Shown: positions 10,588 through 19,500, counted from the stretch's first letter. The stretch is 64,000 nucleotides of DNA from Sulfurimicrobium lacus (GCF_011764585.1 NZ_AP022853.1:913501-977500); one strand, 5' to 3'. Notes: a model not told the origin generated them from the letters alone. Translations and numbers: made by a program.

Positions 10588-10872
10588 CTAGTGGCTGGCC
10601 TTGAGGCTGGCGTTGAATATCTCTTCGGATTTTTCCGGAAACTGGAATGCCGCGAAAGCGCGGTGAATTTCGGCTTCGTTGTGCCCGGCGCCCCGGTCGG
10701 CGAAACGGATGCCGATCGAGCGCCCGTTCATCGCCAAAGTGTCGAAAGCGTAACGCCAGCGTTGCGCTTCGGCGAGACGCTCGCGCAATTCCTGCTCATT
10801 GATGATTTCCACCCCGGCCTTTTTCAGTGAATTGAGAAATTCAACAAAAGGTTCGTTATCCAGCCTGCCCAT
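10588..10872 (-). CDS. Conserved hypothetical small protein
   Basis: 94-aa soluble protein starting MGRLDNEPFVEFLNSLKKAG and ending EKSEEIFNASLKASH. It is charged and helical, with no Cys, no membrane segment and no motif I know. Antisense to nothing important, it fills the gap between the diguanylate cyclase and the DUF748-like gene and has its own upstream region. I cannot name a function. Confidence 0.6.
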   Translation of the reverse strand: MGRLDNEPFVEFLNSLKKAGVEIINEQELRERLAEAQRWRYAFDTLAMNGRSIGIRFADRGAGHNEAEIHRAFAAFQFPEKSEEIFNASLKASH

Positions 10873-11079
10873 TTTGCGCTCCAGTCAAGTTGAGACGGTT
10901 AACCGCCTTGATCCATTAACGCAGCTATCGCCATGAAAGTTTACAAAAATAATTAATTAAGTGTAATGAAAGCCGGCGTGGCCTTCCCTGAGCGGTCATG
11001 AAATCGCTTTTTCTTGTCACGCGCGGCCCCATCTGGTGAAATGGCGCTCGAAAATTTTGCGATTACGAAAGGCGTTTCG

Positions 11080-12174
11080 ATGCGGGCAGGTAGTTTCAAG
11101 CGATGGGTCTGGGGCACGGTGATTTTTGTCGCGGTTCTGGCGGGAGTCGGCGCGCTCGGCTTGCATTTCGCCATCCAGACCCTCAAAGGCCAGATCGAAC
11201 ATGCGCTTGGCGCGGAAAGTGAAGTGGGTGACATCCAGCTGGGTCTGTCTTCCATCGTGATCGACAAGGTGCGCATCCGGGCGCCGAAGGACTGGCCGGC
11301 GGAGGACACCTTGCGTGCGCAACGCATTGTCGTCGAGCCCGATCTGCGCGGGCTGCTGTCCGCCAATGTGCGGATTTACCGCATCACGGTGGAAGATGGG
11401 TATCTTTCGATTCTGCGCCCCAGGACAGGGCACGTTCGACTGCTGCCGAGCATGCTGGAGAAGCCTGAGGAAAGCTCAGGGTCCGGCTCCACGCCCGTCA
11501 GTATCGGCACGGTCGAACTGAAGTCTGCGGCGCTCGATTTTTACGATGCGTCGGTGCGCAAGAAGCCCCACAAGCTGCGTTTGGAGCAGATAGACGCCAC
11601 GCTGGAGAGTCTGCAGTTGCCGGATCTGCAGGCCAATACCCGGCTCGATCTGAAGGGGACGATCAAGGGCGTGCGGCGCGACGGCACGATCGCGATCGAT
11701 GGCTGGATGCAACTGGCCAGCAAGAATTCGGAAATAGCCAGCAAGCTGAGAGGTGTGGATTTGCTTGTTCTCCAGCCATATCTTATCAAGGCGTCGGAAA
11801 CGGAGGTGAAGCGCGGCACGCTGGACCTGGACCTCAATTCCATCGTGAAAAACCAGCATCTGAAGGCGCCTGGCACACTCACGCTTTCCCACCTCGAACT
11901 GGCTTCGATCGGGGGCTCGATGGGGACTTTCATGGGGATGCCGCGTCAGGCTGTGGTGGCTTCCCTCAAGGACAAAAATGATCGGATCGTTGTTAATTTC
12001 ACCATGGACGGCGATCTTGGCGACCCCCACTTCTCGCTGAACGAGAGTTTTTCGAGACATCTCGGTACATCCCTGGCCGAAAGCATGGGCGTCGGGATAG
12101 AAGGCCTGGCCCATGGGGTCGGCAAGGCGGCACAAGGGGTAGGGGGCGTGATCGGGAAGCTGTTCGGGAAGTGA
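11080..12174 (+). CDS. AsmA/DUF748-like envelope protein
   Basis: 364 aa from the ATG at 11080, which has AAAGG 7 bases upstream and is followed at once by a membrane anchor (WVWGTVIFVAVLAGVGALGL). In-frame ATG 11041 and TTG 11014 are possible longer starts. After the anchor come repeated beta-strand units such as VRIRAPKDW, RIVVEPDLRGLLSANVRIYRITVEDGYLSILR and LDFYDASVRKKPHKLRLEQIDATL, typical of DUF748 and AsmA-like proteins in the periplasm. The C-terminus is Gly-rich (GVGKAAQGVGGVIGKLFGK). Related proteins are thought to move or organise lipids between membranes. Confidence 0.75.
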   Translation: MRAGSFKRWVWGTVIFVAVLAGVGALGLHFAIQTLKGQIEHALGAESEVGDIQLGLSSIVIDKVRIRAPKDWPAEDTLRAQRIVVEPDLRGLLSANVRIYRITVEDGYLSILRPRTGHVRLLPSMLEKPEESSGSGSTPVSIGTVELKSAALDFYDASVRKKPHKLRLEQIDATLESLQLPDLQANTRLDLKGTIKGVRRDGTIAIDGWMQLASKNSEIASKLRGVDLLVLQPYLIKASETEVKRGTLDLDLNSIVKNQHLKAPGTLTLSHLELASIGGSMGTFMGMPRQAVVASLKDKNDRIVVNFTMDGDLGDPHFSLNESFSRHLGTSLAESMGVGIEGLAHGVGKAAQGVGGVIGKLFGK

Positions 12175-12235
12175 CGCCTGTGGCGTAGACTTGGAACAAT
12201 TAATCGCGTGCAAATGAACAAGGGAAACGCCACAG

Positions 12236-13066
12236 ATGCAAGAAATGCACGAAATAAAGCCGGGCCAGTCGATCGAGCTGCTGAAAGAGCTGCACATCCT
12301 CACGCGCGACGGCAAGATGAACCAGGACAGCCGGCGCAAGCTCAAGCAGATTTACCACCTCTACCAGTTTATCGAGCCGCTGCTGAAGGAAGTGTTGCAA
12401 AAGCACCCGGCCATCAGTCTGGTCGATCACGGGGCGGGGAAGTCTTACCTGGGCTTCATCCTTTATGACCTGTTTTTCAAGACACTGAACGATGCCTCCC
12501 ATATTTACGGCATCGAAACGCGCGACGAACTGGTGGCCAAGTCGCGCGAGCTGGCGCAGCGGCTGGATTTTCCGGGGATGTCGTTTCTCAACCTGTCGGT
12601 GGCGGACTCGATCGAGTCCGCGCAGCTTCCCGACACGGTAGACGTGGTGACTGCTCTGCACGCCTGCAATACGGCGACCGACGACGCGATTCATTTCGCG
12701 CTCAAAAAGCAGGCGCAGTTCATCGTGCTGGTGCCATGTTGCCAGGCCGAGGTGGCGGCGGTGCTCAAGAAGAACAAAGGCAAAACGCTGGCCCGCAACG
12801 CGTTGACCGAGATATGGCGCCATCCCCTGCATACCCGCGAATTCGGCAGTCTGGTCACCAACGTGCTGCGCTGCCTGCAACTCGAGGCGCACGGCTACCA
12901 GGTCAGCGTGACCGAACTGGTGGGCTGGGAACACTCGATGAAGAACGAACTCATTATTGCCAGCTACAAGGACTTGCCGCGCAAACGTCCGGCCGAACGC
13001 ATGAACGAAGTGCTCGAAGCCTTGGGGCTGGAGGAAATGCGCTCGCGGTTTTTTACTTCGCTTTAG
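12236..13066 (+). CDS. SAM-dependent methyltransferase-like protein
   Basis: 276-aa soluble protein. Motif I reads LVDHGAGKSYLGFILYDL (residues about 62-79), followed by the acidic strand IYGIETRDELVAKSRELA. VVTALHACNTATDDAIHFAL and FIVLVPCCQAEVAAVL are the signature of the methyltransferase group also seen in the C-terminal part of GSTCD proteins; the Cys pair in PCC suggests metal or RNA binding. The substrate is unknown. It converges with the small basic protein on the minus strand, and the two stop codons overlap. Confidence 0.8.
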   Translation: MQEMHEIKPGQSIELLKELHILTRDGKMNQDSRRKLKQIYHLYQFIEPLLKEVLQKHPAISLVDHGAGKSYLGFILYDLFFKTLNDASHIYGIETRDELVAKSRELAQRLDFPGMSFLNLSVADSIESAQLPDTVDVVTALHACNTATDDAIHFALKKQAQFIVLVPCCQAEVAAVLKKNKGKTLARNALTEIWRHPLHTREFGSLVTNVLRCLQLEAHGYQVSVTELVGWEHSMKNELIIASYKDLPRKRPAERMNEVLEALGLEEMRSRFFTSL

Positions 13067-13230
13067 CTTTGCTGGCCGGCATCGTCCGTTTGAGACTCGG
13101 CGGTCTGGGCCGCATCGTCAGATGACTCCGCCTCGTTCTTGAGCGCCTTTTCTCTCAGCTTTTCTTCTTTCTTCTTTTTCTTGGCCAGTTCTTTCTGGCG
13201 TTTTTCGTATTGGTAATTGGGCTGGGCCAC
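13063..13230 (-). CDS. Small Lys/Glu-rich conserved protein
   Basis: 55-aa ORF with a GTG start at 13230 and AGGAAAA 6-7 bases upstream. It reads MAQPNYQYEKRQKELAKKKK then KEEKLREKALKNEAESSDDA, so a basic coiled helix is followed by an acidic tail. Short proteins with this PNYQ-EKRQKELAKKKK start are common in betaproteobacteria and have no assigned role. Codon use agrees with coding. It overlaps the end of the convergent methyltransferase-like gene by 4 bases. Confidence 0.8.
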   Translation of the reverse strand: MAQPNYQYEKRQKELAKKKKKEEKLREKALKNEAESSDDAAQTAESQTDDAGQQS

Positions 13231-13273
13231 TGGTTTTCCTATTCACTTAAAGTGTTCGGTTGCAAAAATGAGC

Positions 13274-14176
13274 TCAGGCTGTTTCGCCTGATTCCTGTTC
13301 TTTTTGGTCCGGTGCGGCGGCGCTGTCGAGCATGGCGTGGCGGGTTTTCGGCGTTTCCAGGCTGATGCGGCCCAGTGCGCCGGTGCGGTAGTCCGTCAGC
13401 AGGGCGAGCGAGGCTTTTTCCAGGTCCGGCGCGCCGCCCTTGAGGCGAAAACCGCGCCTTTTGGCCACGGCTTCGATGACGTCCTGGGCGTCCATGCCTT
13501 CCACGGCGCAGCCATAGCGTGCTTTGATCAGGGCGGGGTAGCGCGCGAGCAGGATGCCGGCCAGAAAAGCGGCCACTTCCTCGTCGATGACGGCGTTGCG
13601 GCCGATTGCATGACTCGCGGCCAGCATGTAGCCATCGCTGGGATGCTCGATCTTCGGCCACATCAGCCCTGGTGTGTCGGTAATCGACATGCGGTCGTTC
13701 AACTCGAAGCGCTGCTGGCTCTTGGTTACCGCCGGTTCGTCGCCCACCGCAGCGATGCGGCGTTTCAGCAACGCATTCATCAGCGTGGATTTGCCCACGT
13801 TGGGAATGCCCATGATCAGCATGCGCAGCGGCTTCAGATTGGTGCCGCGATGGGGCGCGATCGACTGGCACAGCGCGGGCACCTTGGCGACGTCGCCCGG
13901 TTTCTTGCAGGATAGCGCGACCGCCTTGACGCCCTGCTGCGCGTTGTAGAAGTTGAGCCACGCCTGGGTGACGGCCGGGTCGGCCAGGTCCGCCTTGTTG
14001 AGAATCTTCAGGCAAGGACGCTGACGATGCAAGCGCAGCTCCTTGATCATCGGGTTGCACCCCGCTTCAGGTACGCGGGCGTCCAGCACCTCGATAACGA
14101 CATCGGTCCATTCCATGGTTTCGGCCGCTTTTCTGCGTGCCGAAGTCATGTGACCGGGGAACCACTGAATTGACAT
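13274..14176 (-). CDS. ylqF: Ribosome biogenesis GTPase YlqF
   Basis: 300-aa circularly permuted GTPase. The motif order is G4 (NKADL, about 60-64), then G5-like SCKKPGD, then G1 GIPNVGKST (about 122-130), then G3 DTPGLMWPK. YlqF (RbgA) helps late assembly of the 50S subunit in the cytoplasm. The start MSIQWFPGHMTSARRK is the family's own. The hypothetical gene upstream on the same strand could be co-transcribed. Confidence 0.95.
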   Translation of the reverse strand: MSIQWFPGHMTSARRKAAETMEWTDVVIEVLDARVPEAGCNPMIKELRLHRQRPCLKILNKADLADPAVTQAWLNFYNAQQGVKAVALSCKKPGDVAKVPALCQSIAPHRGTNLKPLRMLIMGIPNVGKSTLMNALLKRRIAAVGDEPAVTKSQQRFELNDRMSITDTPGLMWPKIEHPSDGYMLAASHAIGRNAVIDEEVAAFLAGILLARYPALIKARYGCAVEGMDAQDVIEAVAKRRGFRLKGGAPDLEKASLALLTDYRTGALGRISLETPKTRHAMLDSAAAPDQKEQESGETA

Positions 14177-14246
14177 TCTTAATCGACAATCTAATCAAAA
14201 GCTTATTTTACTCCTTGGCGCCGCCTACGTCATGCTCGACGTGGCT

Positions 14247-14582
14247 CTAAATGCACCCGCCGCAACTGCCGCAGCGCCAGTCCCTGGGGTTGACCGCCTG
14301 ATAGAACCAGCGCATGTGCGCTTCGTCGACGGGAATGTCGTGGGCAATGAACAGCTCGGTCAGCCACTCGACATTTTCCAGAATCCACTCGTCTTCCCGC
14401 AGTCCTTCGGCCAGTTCTTCGTCATCCGGGAAGATGTAGCTGAATACGCCGAAAGTGCCCATGTCCCTGTCGCGCCGGGCGGCGTCAAGGTCCAGAAGAC
14501 GTTCGTGGTAACGGATCTCCCACTGGCCAAGGCACAGGTTGTTGCCGGTAGCGGACCAGCGGGCGGTAAAGGGGTTTGACAT
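14247..14582 (-). CDS. Conserved hypothetical protein with C-terminal Cys motif
   Basis: 111-aa protein. The body (LGQWEIRYHERLLDLDAARRDRD ... EWILENVEWLTELF in shorter stretches) is acidic and helical. It ends RDWRCGSCGGCI, a CxxCxxC tail that could bind zinc or an Fe-S cluster, or be modified. No family name is recognised. It reads toward ylqF on the same strand and diverges from the iron-uptake locus, so its promoter overlaps the Fur-box area. Confidence 0.7.
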   Translation of the reverse strand: MSNPFTARWSATGNNLCLGQWEIRYHERLLDLDAARRDRDMGTFGVFSYIFPDDEELAEGLREDEWILENVEWLTELFIAHDIPVDEAHMRWFYQAVNPRDWRCGSCGGCI

Positions 14583-14676
14583 AGGCGCGAATTATCCCGG
14601 AAACGGCAGGAAGATGCATCGCTCCGTTGTGCCGCCGGTTTAAGTGTCTTTTTCGCGATGTTTGACTGAGCTTGTT

Positions 14677-14723
14677 GACAATGATTCTCATCAACGTTAC
14701 AGTTGATAACGATTCTCATTCGC
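14677..14723 (+). promoter_or_regulatory. Tandem Fur boxes
   Basis: Two 19-bp sites resembling the consensus GATAATGATAATCATTATC: one at 14677-14695 (GACAATGATTCTCATCAAC) and one at 14705-14723 (GATAACGATTCTCATTCGC). By eye each matches about 14 of 19 positions. They are 28 bp apart and end 23 bases before the P19-like start. They are expected to repress the locus when iron is plentiful. Confidence 0.8.
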
Positions 14724-14746
14724 ACAATATTGAAAGGAAAATAACG

Positions 14747-15301
14747 ATGACCTTGCAACGCAACACATTTTTCGCACTGCCCCTGTTCCTCGGCATGCTG
14801 GTGGCTTCAGGCCGGGCTTCGGCGCTCGAGTATCCCATCGGCACGCCGCAACAGCGAGCCGGGATGGAAATCGCCGCGGTTTACCTGCAGCCGGTCACCA
14901 TGGAGCCGGAAGGCATGATGCGCAAGGCCGAGGAGTCCGACATCCATATCGAGGCCGACATCCATGCGCTGGGCAATAATCCCAACGGCTTTGAGGAGGG
15001 CGCGTGGATGCCTTACCTGTTGATCAAGTACGAAATCATCAAACAGGGCGGGGGCGAAAAGATCGCTGGAGAATTCATGCCGATGGTGGCAAACGACGGC
15101 CCCCACTATGGCGACAACGTGAAGCTCAGAGGTCCGGGCAAGTACCTTGTCAAATACCGGATTTCCCCACCTGCCGCCAACCCCGAAGCGCATTTCGGCC
15201 GTCACACCGACCGCCTGACCGGTGTGCGTCCCTGGTTCAAGCCCTTTGACGTCGAATACGAATTCACCTACGTCGGCATCGGCAAGAAGGGCGGCTACTA
15301 A
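14747..15301 (+). CDS. P19/FtrA-type periplasmic iron-binding protein
   Basis: 184-aa protein with a signal peptide (about residues 1-26, cleaving after SGRASA). The mature part EYPIGTPQQRAGMEIAAVYL, PEGMMRKAEESDIHIEADIH and MPMVANDGPHYGDNVKL carries the Met and His ligand-rich motifs of the P19/Tp34/FtrA family, which bind iron and copper in the periplasm. ATG 14747 has AAAGGAAA 8 bases upstream. It is the first gene of a Fur-controlled locus with a porin, a cupredoxin and a polyferredoxin. The length matches the family. Confidence 0.9.
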   Translation: MTLQRNTFFALPLFLGMLVASGRASALEYPIGTPQQRAGMEIAAVYLQPVTMEPEGMMRKAEESDIHIEADIHALGNNPNGFEEGAWMPYLLIKYEIIKQGGGEKIAGEFMPMVANDGPHYGDNVKLRGPGKYLVKYRISPPAANPEAHFGRHTDRLTGVRPWFKPFDVEYEFTYVGIGKKGGY

Positions 15302-15302
15302 C

Positions 15303-16838
15303 ATGCTGCCATTCAAACCCAAGTATTTGGCCGCGGCACTGGCCGGCATCATGCTGGCCAGCAGCCTCCCCGCACACGCCGCCGAACCTTCTCAATCGGA
15401 GTTGCTGAAAGAACTGCGCCGCTTGAGCGAGCGGATGGAGAAACTGGAGGCTCGCAACGCCGAACTGGAGCGAAAAGCACAGATCACGCCGGCCACATCC
15501 GAGGCGGAACTGGCGCAACGCGTTAAGGCGCTGGAAGAAAACAATGCCCGGATGGAAACAGCCCTCGACAGCGAACGCCTCAGCGATGAAGATCCGGAAG
15601 TCATCTCACGTCTGAAAGACATCGAATTCCGTACCTTGTCCATGCAGAAACAGGCGCGCATGATCGAGTCTCTAGAAGGCGTCACCGCGGGAGCAAGCCT
15701 CACCATGGTGGCGCAGAGCGCCAACAAGACGGCAGTTGCCGCAGGAAGTGCGGGCAGTGCGCTCAACTACCGCGGCGATGTCTCGGTCACCCTGCCGGGT
15801 GGCGAGATCGGCAATGCCGCAGGGCGTATCTTCGCCCAATTCCGGTTGGGCCAGGGCAACGGACTCGCTCTAAACAACACGCTGAGCAGCACGCCCAACA
15901 GCACCGCCTTCAGCCTTACCAACCCGGACGACTCCAGCGCCATGCTCGCCCAGGCATGGTACCAACTGGACGTGCCGCTGCCGCTCGGCGGCCACAAGCC
16001 CAATTCGCGCGAGCACCTGGAGATCAATTTCGGCAAGATGGACCCGTTCGTGTTCTTCGACCAGAACACGGCCGCCGACGACGAGTCGGTCAAATTCCTC
16101 AATAACGCTTTCGTCCACAATCCGCTGCTGGATTCCGGCGGCGACGCGGGGGTAGATGCATACGGCTTCACGCCGGGCGTGCGCATCGCCTATCACAACG
16201 AAACCCAAAAACCGGAGTGGTGGCGGGCATCTATGGGCGTGTTCGGCGCAGGAAAAGGCGCGGGCTACGATCACAGTTTCAGCGCCCCGTTCGTCATCGG
16301 GCAACTGGAGTTCGGGCGCAAGTTCCTTGGTGGGCTGGACGGCACGTACCGCCTCTATGCCTGGCGCAACGGCCAATCGATTGCCTTCCAGAATGAATTC
16401 GACAGCACCATCGAACGCCATTCAGGGGTGGGCGCCAGCATCGATCAGCGCATCGGCGACGCGACGACGATATTCGGGCGCTACGGCAAGAACCTGAGCG
16501 GCAAGGTGCGCTTCGACCAGGCCCTCACGCTGGGCGCGGAATTCGGCGGCAACTACTGGAATCGCAGCGCGGACGCCATCGGCGTGGCATTGGGCTGGCT
16601 GCGCACCAGCAAGAATTTCCGCGACAACTCCGCGACGATGGACGCCGACGCGGACGGCAACCCGGATTTCGGTTACACGGCAACAGGCGCCGAACAACTG
16701 GCCGAAATCTACTACCGGACGCGCCTCAACAAGAACCTGGAGTTGACACCGGACTTCCAGTTGATACGCCATCCCGGCGGCGACCAGAGCGCGGCGAGCG
16801 CGAAGGTGCTCGGGCTGCGCGCCAAAGTCTCGTTCTGA
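15303..16838 (+). CDS. OprB-like carbohydrate-selective porin-type outer-membrane protein
   Basis: 511-aa protein with a signal peptide (cleaving after LPAHA, about residue 25), a coiled-coil periplasmic segment (about 30-85) and a large beta barrel ending in the C-terminal Phe typical of outer-membrane proteins (AKVSF). Segments such as LEINFGKMDPFVFFDQN and YYRTRLNKNLELTPDFQLI resemble OprB-type porins. It starts 1 base after the P19-like stop, so the two are co-transcribed. The setting suggests it lets metal or a metal complex into the periplasm rather than sugar. That is inference. Confidence 0.8.
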   Translation: MLPFKPKYLAAALAGIMLASSLPAHAAEPSQSELLKELRRLSERMEKLEARNAELERKAQITPATSEAELAQRVKALEENNARMETALDSERLSDEDPEVISRLKDIEFRTLSMQKQARMIESLEGVTAGASLTMVAQSANKTAVAAGSAGSALNYRGDVSVTLPGGEIGNAAGRIFAQFRLGQGNGLALNNTLSSTPNSTAFSLTNPDDSSAMLAQAWYQLDVPLPLGGHKPNSREHLEINFGKMDPFVFFDQNTAADDESVKFLNNAFVHNPLLDSGGDAGVDAYGFTPGVRIAYHNETQKPEWWRASMGVFGAGKGAGYDHSFSAPFVIGQLEFGRKFLGGLDGTYRLYAWRNGQSIAFQNEFDSTIERHSGVGASIDQRIGDATTIFGRYGKNLSGKVRFDQALTLGAEFGGNYWNRSADAIGVALGWLRTSKNFRDNSATMDADADGNPDFGYTATGAEQLAEIYYRTRLNKNLELTPDFQLIRHPGGDQSAASAKVLGLRAKVSF

Positions 16839-16854
16839 TCGGAAAAGGAATTTC

Positions 16855-17208
16855 ATGAACACCCTGCATTGCTTGTTTCGCGTCCACCTGACCGGCCTGG
16901 CGGCAATCGGCCTTATCCTGCCGCTCCATGTCCATGCCGAAGAATTGCCGAGCTACGCCCTGACCGTTGCGAATGGGCGTTTCCAGCCGGAAACCATTAA
17001 CGTGCCGGCGGGGCAGCGCTTCAAGCTCATCATCACCAACAAGGGGCCGGGGCCGGAGGAGTTCGAGAGTTTCGAACTGCGCAAGGAAACGGTGCTGGGC
17101 GCTGGGGTCACGCGTGCGCTGGTGTTCGCTCCGATGAAGCCGGGCGTATACAAGTTCTTCGGCGAATTCCACCCGGATACCGCCAAGGGCCAGATCGCCG
17201 TCAAGTAG
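16855..17208 (+). CDS. Cupredoxin-domain periplasmic protein (FtrB-like)
   Basis: 117-aa protein with a signal peptide (cleaving near VHA, residue ~28). The fold fragments YALTVANGRFQPETINVPAG, FKLIITNKGPGPEEFES and PGVYKFFGEFHPDTAKG match Cupredoxin_1 domains such as FtrB and the EfeO N-terminus. The Cys of classical blue-copper proteins is absent, so metal binding would use Glu/His/Met. It lies in the iron locus with a 16-base gap from the porin. In FtrABCD-like systems such a protein works next to the P19 protein in ferrous-iron oxidation or transfer. Confidence 0.85.
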   Translation: MNTLHCLFRVHLTGLAAIGLILPLHVHAEELPSYALTVANGRFQPETINVPAGQRFKLIITNKGPGPEEFESFELRKETVLGAGVTRALVFAPMKPGVYKFFGEFHPDTAKGQIAVK

Positions 17209-17271
17209 GGGGCGCCCCATGGGAAAGATGGCGCTGGTGCGGCTGTAGCTATGACTGAGGAAGCAACACTT

Positions 17272-17775
17272 ATGAATGCGGCAATCGAAACGCTCGTTTT
17301 TGCTCCGCGCGCGTCAGACCGCTGCCCGCTGTGCGCCCTGGTTGGGGCGCTGGCGGCCGCACTGGCGCTGGCGATTCTGGCAAAGACCCTGTTTCTGGTG
17401 CCGCGCGGCCCGACCCTGCTGGCGTTGGATGAAACCTGCAGTATCAGCAGCGAAACCTGCTCCATGCCGCTGCCGGGCGGCGGCCGCCTCGAATTTGCGC
17501 TCGGACCCCGGCCGGTGCGGCTGTTATCCCCGCTCAAGCTGGAAATCCGCGTTTCGGGCAGCAATGCGCGCGCCCTGGAAGTGGACTTCACCGGGGTGAA
17601 TACGCCCATGGCTTTCAACCGCGCTTACCTGATTCCTTCCGGGAATGGCGTTTATGGCGCGCAAACGGGCCTCCCGGTTTGCGCCACCGGGCGCATGGTG
17701 TGGCAGGCCACGGTATTGCTGGAAAACGGCGAGCGTCAAATGCTCGCGCCTTTCCGTTTTGAAACTGAACACTAA
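17272..17775 (+). CDS. Hypothetical single-span membrane protein of the iron locus
   Basis: 167 aa from ATG at 17272 (GAGGAAG upstream; ATG 17251 is a longer option). A hydrophobic anchor lies at about residues 20-42 (CPLCALVGALAAALALAILA), then a periplasmic-looking domain with Cys pairs in DETCSISSETCSMPLPGG and strands up to LAPFRFETEH. No family is recognised. It sits between the cupredoxin and the polyferredoxin, where FtrABCD systems carry the FTR1 permease, but it is far too short and has one span only. Confidence 0.75.
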   Translation: MNAAIETLVFAPRASDRCPLCALVGALAAALALAILAKTLFLVPRGPTLLALDETCSISSETCSMPLPGGGRLEFALGPRPVRLLSPLKLEIRVSGSNARALEVDFTGVNTPMAFNRAYLIPSGNGVYGAQTGLPVCATGRMVWQATVLLENGERQMLAPFRFETEH

Positions 17776-17785
17776 AGAAACCGAC

Positions 17786-19174
17786 ATGAAAATGGAATCC
17801 ACCCAACTCCTCCGGCCGCCGTTCCTCTATCGCGTGGGAGAAGCCCTGCGCCGCCATCGCGGCCTCATCATCGGCGTGCAATGGGCGGTGGTGGTGTTCT
17901 ACCTGGCGCTGGTGGCCGTCCCGGCCTTTCTCCCCCTGCCTTCAGCTGAGGCGCGCATGTTCGACCATTTCACCCTGTTCGCGCAGTTCTTGTTCTGGGG
18001 CGTCTGGTGGCCGTTCGTGATTCTTTCCATGATGCTCATGGGGCGGGTGTGGTGCGGGGTGTTCTGCCCCGAGGGCGCGCTGACCGAGTTCGCCAGCCAT
18101 TACGGTCTCGGCCGCCCCGTGCCGCGCTGGCTGAAGTGGGGCGGCTGGCCGTTCGTGGCTTTCGTACTGACCACGGTATACGGCCAGCTGGTCAGCGTGT
18201 ACGAATACCCCAAGGCCGTCCTGCTGGTGCTGGGCGGATCCACCGTTGCCGCGATCGCCATCGGCCTGGTGTATGGCAGGGGCAAGCGCGTGTGGTGCCG
18301 CCACCTGTGCCCGGTGTCGGGCGTCTTCGGCGTGCTCGCGCGGCTGGCGCCGGTGCATTTCAGCGTCGAACGGGCACAATGGAAAAGCGTCATCCAGATT
18401 CACGCCGCCCCGGTCGAGTGTGCGCCGCTGGTGGACATCAAGCGCATGAAAGGCGCTGCGGACTGCCACATGTGCGGGCGTTGCAGCGGTCACCGCGACG
18501 CGGTACGTCTTGCCGCCCGCATGCCGGGGCACGAAATCGTCGCCCTGACGCCGCAGGATGCCCGCCCGTGGGAAGCGCGCCTGCTGGTGTTCGGCATCAT
18601 CGGGGTGGCGGTGGGCGCATTCCAGTGGTCGGCTTCCCCGTGGTTCGTGGCGGGCAAAACCCGCATTGCGGAATGGCTGGTGGAGCGCGACTCCTTCGCC
18701 CTGCTCCAGGACAACGCGCCGTGGTGGCTGCTTACCCATTATCCCCAGACCAACGATGTCTTCACCTGGCTCGACGGGCTCGGCATCCTGGTCTACATCG
18801 CCCTCACGGCCCTGCTCGTCGGCAGCTGGGCCTGGGGCTGGTTGCGCGCCGCCGGCTCTGTGCTATCGGGAAATGTTGCCGCCAATGCGCGCTGGCTGGC
18901 ATACAGCCTCACACCAATGGGCGGCGTCGGTGTCTTCCTGGGCCTCTCAGCCATGACCGTCAGCCATCTTTCCGCCGAAGGCATCCAGATTCCATGGCTC
19001 GCGCAGGCGCGCGGCGCGCTGCTCGGCATTGCCGCCTTGTGGAGCATGGCATTGGCCGTTGCCATGCTGCGCCGGATACCTTCCGCAACGCGGCGCTGGC
19101 TGGCTGCAGGCGCTGTGGCGATGGGCATTGCGGGGGTGATTGCTCCCTGGTTGTTCCTGTTTTTCCTGTGGTAG
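17786..19174 (+). CDS. FtrD/NapH-like polyferredoxin membrane protein
   Basis: 462-aa inner-membrane protein with about 8-10 hydrophobic helices. Two CxxxCP motifs (GRVWCGVFCPEGAL and KRVWCRHLCPVSGVFG) and a CHMCGRC cluster (about residues 230-236) should bind [4Fe-4S] clusters. This matches the NapH/CcoG/FtrD group, which moves electrons across the membrane to periplasmic partners. ATG 17786 lies 10 bases after the preceding stop. Its role here is probably to supply or remove electrons in iron uptake. The C-terminal half (residues 300-462) is all membrane helices. Confidence 0.85.
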   Translation: MKMESTQLLRPPFLYRVGEALRRHRGLIIGVQWAVVVFYLALVAVPAFLPLPSAEARMFDHFTLFAQFLFWGVWWPFVILSMMLMGRVWCGVFCPEGALTEFASHYGLGRPVPRWLKWGGWPFVAFVLTTVYGQLVSVYEYPKAVLLVLGGSTVAAIAIGLVYGRGKRVWCRHLCPVSGVFGVLARLAPVHFSVERAQWKSVIQIHAAPVECAPLVDIKRMKGAADCHMCGRCSGHRDAVRLAARMPGHEIVALTPQDARPWEARLLVFGIIGVAVGAFQWSASPWFVAGKTRIAEWLVERDSFALLQDNAPWWLLTHYPQTNDVFTWLDGLGILVYIALTALLVGSWAWGWLRAAGSVLSGNVAANARWLAYSLTPMGGVGVFLGLSAMTVSHLSAEGIQIPWLAQARGALLGIAALWSMALAVAMLRRIPSATRRWLAAGAVAMGIAGVIAPWLFLFFLW

Positions 19175-19304
19175 GCAGGGCCTGGCGCTTGCTTGGGCTG
19201 AAAATAGCGCATGTTGAATGCATTGCAACGCGTCTGTTTTTGTGGTAGAAATGCAATCATTACTGATTCGAAAAAAAGACAATTTTTTCGATCAGGTAGC
19301 ACCT

Positions 19305-19395
19305 AATTTTAAGGGCAAACCCATCGAAAGATGGGGACGCAAAGTTTCCGGTCTAAGGGACAATGTCCTACGATAGCGGGATTGCTGGGTGAGTC
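19305..19395 (+). promoter_or_regulatory. Cyclic di-GMP-I (GEMM) riboswitch
   Basis: The stretch carries the conserved parts of the class I c-di-GMP aptamer in order: AAGGGCAAACC, ATC-GAAA-GAT tetraloop stem, GGGGACGCAAAG, TTTCCGGTCTAA and ACGATAGCGGGATTGCTGGG. It stands 106 bases before the ATG of the DUF1631 gene. Downstream, GTCTCC (19474-19479) can pair with GGAGAC (19489-19494), which holds the ribosome site of that gene; this may be the expression platform. No strong terminator was seen, so control is more likely at translation. Confidence 0.9.
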
Positions 19396-19500
19396 AGGCT
19401 CGTGGCGTATTCATGCAGTGCGGGCTTTCATCGTAGCCTTCTTGTTTCTTCCATTAGACCGCATCCGCTTTGCGTCTCCGCCCTCTCAGGAGACAGGATC

